From Clostridiales bacterium UBA6114 (GTDB lineage: Bacteria > Bacillota > Clostridia > Oscillospirales > Butyricicoccaceae): a stretch of 64,000 nt of DNA. The stretch covers positions 58,126 through 122,125 of the forward strand of contig DIWE01000005.1 of the NCBI GenBank assembly GCA_002423435.1, read 5' to 3'. This document shows positions 61,423 through 64,000 of the stretch, piece after piece; the stretch's first letter is position 1, and each line of letters begins with the position of its first letter. The notes under the pieces were generated by a model that had not been told where the DNA came from, searched no databases, and saw nothing but the letters and a program-made list of their open reading frames with translations. The position numbers were made by a program, and so were the translations under genes.

Positions 61423-62640
61423 ATGAAAATCACGGATATCAAGGCAACGCCTGTTGCCGTTCCACTTCAGGCGTCAAAGACAAAATCAAAAATGCGAAAG
61501 GGCCCGAACGTGGTTCTCGCGGTGATTGTGCAGGTCTATACGGACGAGGGCTACGTAGGGCTCGGAGAAACGCCCGCCGTGCTGGGGGCGGATATTGCCG
61601 CGGCGATCGTAAACTCGGCGAAACCGCTGCTTATCGGTCAGGACCCCGGAAATATCAACCTGCTGATAAAAAAGCTCTATGTGCAGTATAATTTGACCCA
61701 TCTTCACATCCATCTGGCGAATTGGGCTTTTTCCGGTATTGAATTGGCTTTGTGGGATATCGCGGCACAGTCGGCCAATATGCCGCTGTATCGGCTTTGG
61801 GGCGGCGCCTTCCGCAAAAGGATCGAGATGCAGGGGACAATCGAGCGGCAGGAGCTCGGCGGCATGACGGAAGCCGCCGCCCAAATGGCAAAAGCCGGAT
61901 ATAAAACGCTTTACACCAAAATCGGCATGGACCCGGCGGACGACGTGGCCGCGGTTGCCGCCATGCGCAAGGGGGCCCCGGACCCGGCAGTCAAAATCCG
62001 TGTCGACGCAAACCAGTCATGGTCCACCGGCGTTGCGATCAGCACCATCAATAAACTGGAGCCTTACGGAATTGAATGGGTCGAGCAGCCGGTCATCATG
62101 TACAATCTCGACGCTTTACGCGACGTGAAAAACGCGGTCAGCGTCCCGATTCTGGGGCATGAGGCCAACTGGACAATGTACGACCTGATAAACGTGCTCA
62201 AGAGTAACGCCGTGGATTACATAAAGCTCGACGGCCGCTTCGACGCGGGGTATACCGGCGTGCGCATCAGCGCGGGCATGGCGGAAGCCGCCGGAATCCA
62301 GTGCGCCCACCACTCCTTTTACATATTGGGAATTGCGATGGCGGGGAGCCTTCATGTAATCGCGTCCTGCCCCAATTTTTCAATCGCGAACTCCATGTCG
62401 GAATATGCGGGCATGCTCGACGACGTGATCGTCGGCGGGCCGATGCAGATGAAGGAAATCCCCTATATGGAGGTGCCGGAGAAGCCCGGCATCGGTGTTT
62501 CGGTAGACGAGGAACGGCTCGCGAAATATCACGAATTCTATGTGAAAGAAATTTATGAGAAGGGCTTTGAACGCGAAACGGAAATGCCCTATTATTCCGC
62601 AATGTTCATGCGCACCTATTTCAAGGAGCTTTTGGACTGA
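61423..62640 (+). CDS. Enolase-superfamily (mandelate racemase/muconate lactonising) enzyme
   Basis: This 405-aa enzyme uses a divalent metal to stabilise an enolate from a carboxylate substrate. The N-terminal capping domain begins MKITDIKATPVAVPLQ. The barrel shows the active-site lysine in YTKIGMD and the metal ligands in VDANQSW, WVEQPV and GHEANW. A late acid/base region is CAHHSFY. Racemases, cycloisomerases and sugar-acid dehydratases share this fold, and the substrate cannot be fixed. GGGAAAAGAGG is upstream. Together with the IlvD/Edd enzyme it suggests catabolism of a hydroxy acid. Confidence 0.88.
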   Translation: MKITDIKATPVAVPLQASKTKSKMRKGPNVVLAVIVQVYTDEGYVGLGETPAVLGADIAAAIVNSAKPLLIGQDPGNINLLIKKLYVQYNLTHLHIHLANWAFSGIELALWDIAAQSANMPLYRLWGGAFRKRIEMQGTIERQELGGMTEAAAQMAKAGYKTLYTKIGMDPADDVAAVAAMRKGAPDPAVKIRVDANQSWSTGVAISTINKLEPYGIEWVEQPVIMYNLDALRDVKNAVSVPILGHEANWTMYDLINVLKSNAVDYIKLDGRFDAGYTGVRISAGMAEAAGIQCAHHSFYILGIAMAGSLHVIASCPNFSIANSMSEYAGMLDDVIVGGPMQMKEIPYMEVPEKPGIGVSVDEERLAKYHEFYVKEIYEKGFERETEMPYYSAMFMRTYFKELLD

Positions 62641-62673
62641 ACGGGGAAAGCTGAACTGCGGCGGACCCCCTCC

Positions 62674-63111
62674 TTACGGATTACCCAGGCCGTAAGCTTT
62701 GTCCGCGATTTTATTAAGAAGCTTCTCCAGAAGAATATATTCGTCGTCGGTCACCTCGGATTTGATCAGATCCTCCCACCGCTTCAACGCTTCATGGATA
62801 TGCGGGACGACGCCGAGCGCCTTTTGCGTCAGGAAAACCTTATAGGCGCGCTTGTCGCTTATGTCGACGCTCCTTGTGACAAAGCCGCCGTCCTCCAGCC
62901 GCTTTACCGCCCTCGCGGTCGTGGTCTTGTCGATTTTCAGGCAGCTCGAAATTTTTTCCTGGCTTTCGCCGTTGTTGAAATACAGAGTCAGCAAAAAAAG
63001 CGACTGGCCTCCCGAGATCCCGTATGGCTCGAGCGTCCGCCCCAGATAGCTCATTCTGCATCTGTACAGCACGGATATCCATTTCCCGATGGAGCTTTCG
63101 CCGCCGCTCAA
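62674..63111 (-). CDS. MarR-family transcriptional regulator
   Basis: This 145-aa winged-helix protein likely starts at TTG 63111, with AAAGGGTGA upstream. The recognition region is NNGESQEKISSCLKIDKTTTARAVKRLEDGGFVTRS (residues about 48-83). It is convergent with the enolase-superfamily gene and divergent from the metallo-hydrolase at 63308. A consensus promoter with a perfect dyad lies directly upstream and points to self-repression. Confidence 0.88.
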   Translation of the reverse strand: MSGGESSIGKWISVLYRCRMSYLGRTLEPYGISGGQSLFLLTLYFNNGESQEKISSCLKIDKTTTARAVKRLEDGGFVTRSVDISDKRAYKVFLTQKALGVVPHIHEALKRWEDLIKSEVTDDEYILLEKLLNKIADKAYGLGNP

Positions 63112-63137
63112 AAAAAATCACCCTTTCAGCGCTTTTT

Positions 63138-63193
63138 AAATAGTTGAATAATCAACTATTTACTTGTATAATGCAGATCTGGCAATTTGTCAA
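63138..63193 (-). promoter_or_regulatory. MarR promoter and operator
   Basis: On the minus strand the -35 is TTGACA (63188-63193) and the -10 TATACA (63165-63170), 17 bp apart. A perfect 10-bp dyad AAATAGTTGA-ATAA-TCAACTATTT (63138-63161) lies just after the -10, where a MarR dimer would block initiation. Confidence 0.8.
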
Positions 63194-63307
63194 TCATTTT
63201 TGCGGATTTTTATTCAAACCCAAGGACTCTCAAAAATGAAGCGGGCTTGACGTTGGGAAAAAATGGAATATAATAGATAACAAAAGTACAACAGGGAGGA
63301 AGCTGAA

Positions 63308-63901
63308 ATGCCGAAGCTTTTTTATCAGGGACATGGAAGCTGCCGCTTTGAAACCGACGGCGGCGCGATCATTTATCTCGATCCGTATGTGGGAAAGGGC
63401 TATGGGCTCCCGGCCGACCTTGTGCTCGTCACCCACGACCACTCCGACCACAACCGGCTGTCGCTCGTCACCCGGAAGAAGGACTGCGTCGTCATTACGC
63501 ATAAGGAGGCGCTCGAGGACGGGAAATACAATTCCTTTGCGGTCGGGGACGTGCGCGTCGACTCCGTTCCGGCCTACAACAAGAATCATTCCAGAACCTG
63601 CTGCGTCGGGTATCTGCTGTCCTTCGACGGCCTTAAAATCTACGCCGCCGGCGACACCTCGGAGACGGAGGAGATGAGCACCTTGCTTCCCGGTCTTCAT
63701 CTGGACTACGCGCTCCTGCCGATCGACGGCGTTTACAACATGGACGCGCGCGGCGCCGAAATCTGCGCCGAAAAGATCGGCGCGAAGCACGTCATCCCGA
63801 TCCATATGAAGCCGGGCGCGCTGTTCGACCTTAAAACCGCGGAAAGCTTTCGCGCCAAAAACCGCCTGATTGTGGCGGCCGGCGAAGAAATCGAGCTTTA
63901 G
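63308..63901 (+). CDS. Metallo-beta-lactamase-fold hydrolase (UlaG-like)
   Basis: This 197-aa metal-dependent hydrolase has the HxHxDH signature in VTHDHSDHN near residues 42-50, further ligands in AAGDTSE and the C-terminal His in VIPIHMKPG. It resembles the short UPF0173/UlaG-like branch. GGGAGGAAG precedes the ATG. The substrate is unknown. It is divergent from the MarR gene and may be under its control. Confidence 0.88.
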   Translation: MPKLFYQGHGSCRFETDGGAIIYLDPYVGKGYGLPADLVLVTHDHSDHNRLSLVTRKKDCVVITHKEALEDGKYNSFAVGDVRVDSVPAYNKNHSRTCCVGYLLSFDGLKIYAAGDTSETEEMSTLLPGLHLDYALLPIDGVYNMDARGAEICAEKIGAKHVIPIHMKPGALFDLKTAESFRAKNRLIVAAGEEIEL

Positions 63902-63907
63902 ACACTC

Positions 63908-63934
63908 TCCAGGGGGTATCCAATACCCCCTGGA
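63908..63934 (+). terminator. Perfect hairpin after the metallo-hydrolase
   Basis: A 12-bp perfect stem TCCAGGGGGTAT/ATACCCCCTGGA closes a 3-nt loop. No T-tract follows. The next 66 nt hold further small dyads (GAAATC-GAA-GATTTC; GCGCC/GGCGC) up to the window edge and may begin another repeat element. Confidence 0.6.
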
Positions 63935-64000
63935 TATTCGGCCCGAAATCGAAGATTTCAGACCGAAATACCCCCGGTTTCGCGCCCGATTGGCGCGGGT

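Noticed and set aside
63935..64000. A second MIRU/MITE-like element at the right edge
   Set aside because: Small dyads are present, but the sequence is cut by the window and no paired end can be tested.
1..64000. CRISPR arrays, tRNA and rRNA genes
   Set aside because: No regularly spaced repeats, tRNA-like TTCGA arm context or rRNA sequence was recognised on reading; a covariance search was not possible.

Overview
The window reads as a Gram-positive anaerobe, most likely an unclassified Clostridia-type Bacillota of medium G+C content. The support is strong AGGAGG-type ribosome sites, S-layer-homology anchoring, a BlaI/BlaR1-type pair, an anaerobic sulfatase-maturating radical SAM enzyme, other Fe-S enzymes, and a PII protein without the uridylylated tyrosine. 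No rRNA, tRNA, CRISPR array, prophage or intact insertion sequence was seen.

Layout. (1) 1-1808: ATPase pair of an oligopeptide/opine-type ABC importer, cut by the left edge, followed by about 740 nt of mostly non-coding sequence with decayed fragments. (2) 2551-10015: a LysR regulator divergent from a run of amino/hydroxy-acid enzymes (Asp/Glu racemase family, class V PLP enzyme, 2-hydroxyacid dehydrogenase, DapA-family aldolase, GarR-type reductase, alanine dehydrogenase). (3) 10214-12810: a BlaI/BlaR1-type repressor and membrane protease sensor on the minus strand, with a clear promoter/operator. (4) 13303-24259: a sulfated-glycan locus with a LacI regulator, two Cys-type sulfatases around a TctCBA tripartite transporter, and an SLH-anchored beta-helix protein. 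Three perfect CATACGTATG palindromes sit in front of lacI, the first sulfatase and the SLH gene. (5) 24386-30365: an unusual phosphoglucose isomerase-ROK kinase fusion, a TauE/SafE exporter, small membrane proteins and the sulfatase-maturating enzyme. (6) 30628-36815: a tightly coupled surface-glycan operon with two glycosyltransferases, an acetyltransferase, an FrhB-like Fe-S protein, a radical SAM protein and a pyruvyl transferase. (7) 36942-45307: a Pho-box-controlled phosphate import and polyphosphate operon (two PstS-like proteins, PstCAB, Ppx, Ppk), interrupted by a 270-bp inverted-repeat element. (8) 45357-47135: a phospholipase C-like protein, a macrodomain protein and a YjbQ protein. 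(9) 47136-49236: amtB-glnK behind two tandem terminator/antiterminator modules. (10) 49513-62640: three opine-dehydrogenase-family genes around a complete Dpp/Opp-type transporter, an IlvD/Edd dehydratase and an enolase-superfamily enzyme, bounded by two MarR regulators. (11) 63308-63901: a metallo-hydrolase.

How the parts may work together. The sulfatases need formylglycine made by the radical SAM enzyme at 29241. The SLH protein would hold a glycan-active domain at the surface, and the pyruvyl transferase cluster could supply the pyruvylated wall glycan that SLH domains bind, although this link is inference. The opine-dehydrogenase/transporter cluster and the amino-acid enzyme run with its own Opp ATPases suggest a lifestyle that includes import and turnover of N-carboxyalkyl amino acids or related compounds. 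Two nutrient-stress modules, phosphate and ammonium, each carry visible cis-regulation.
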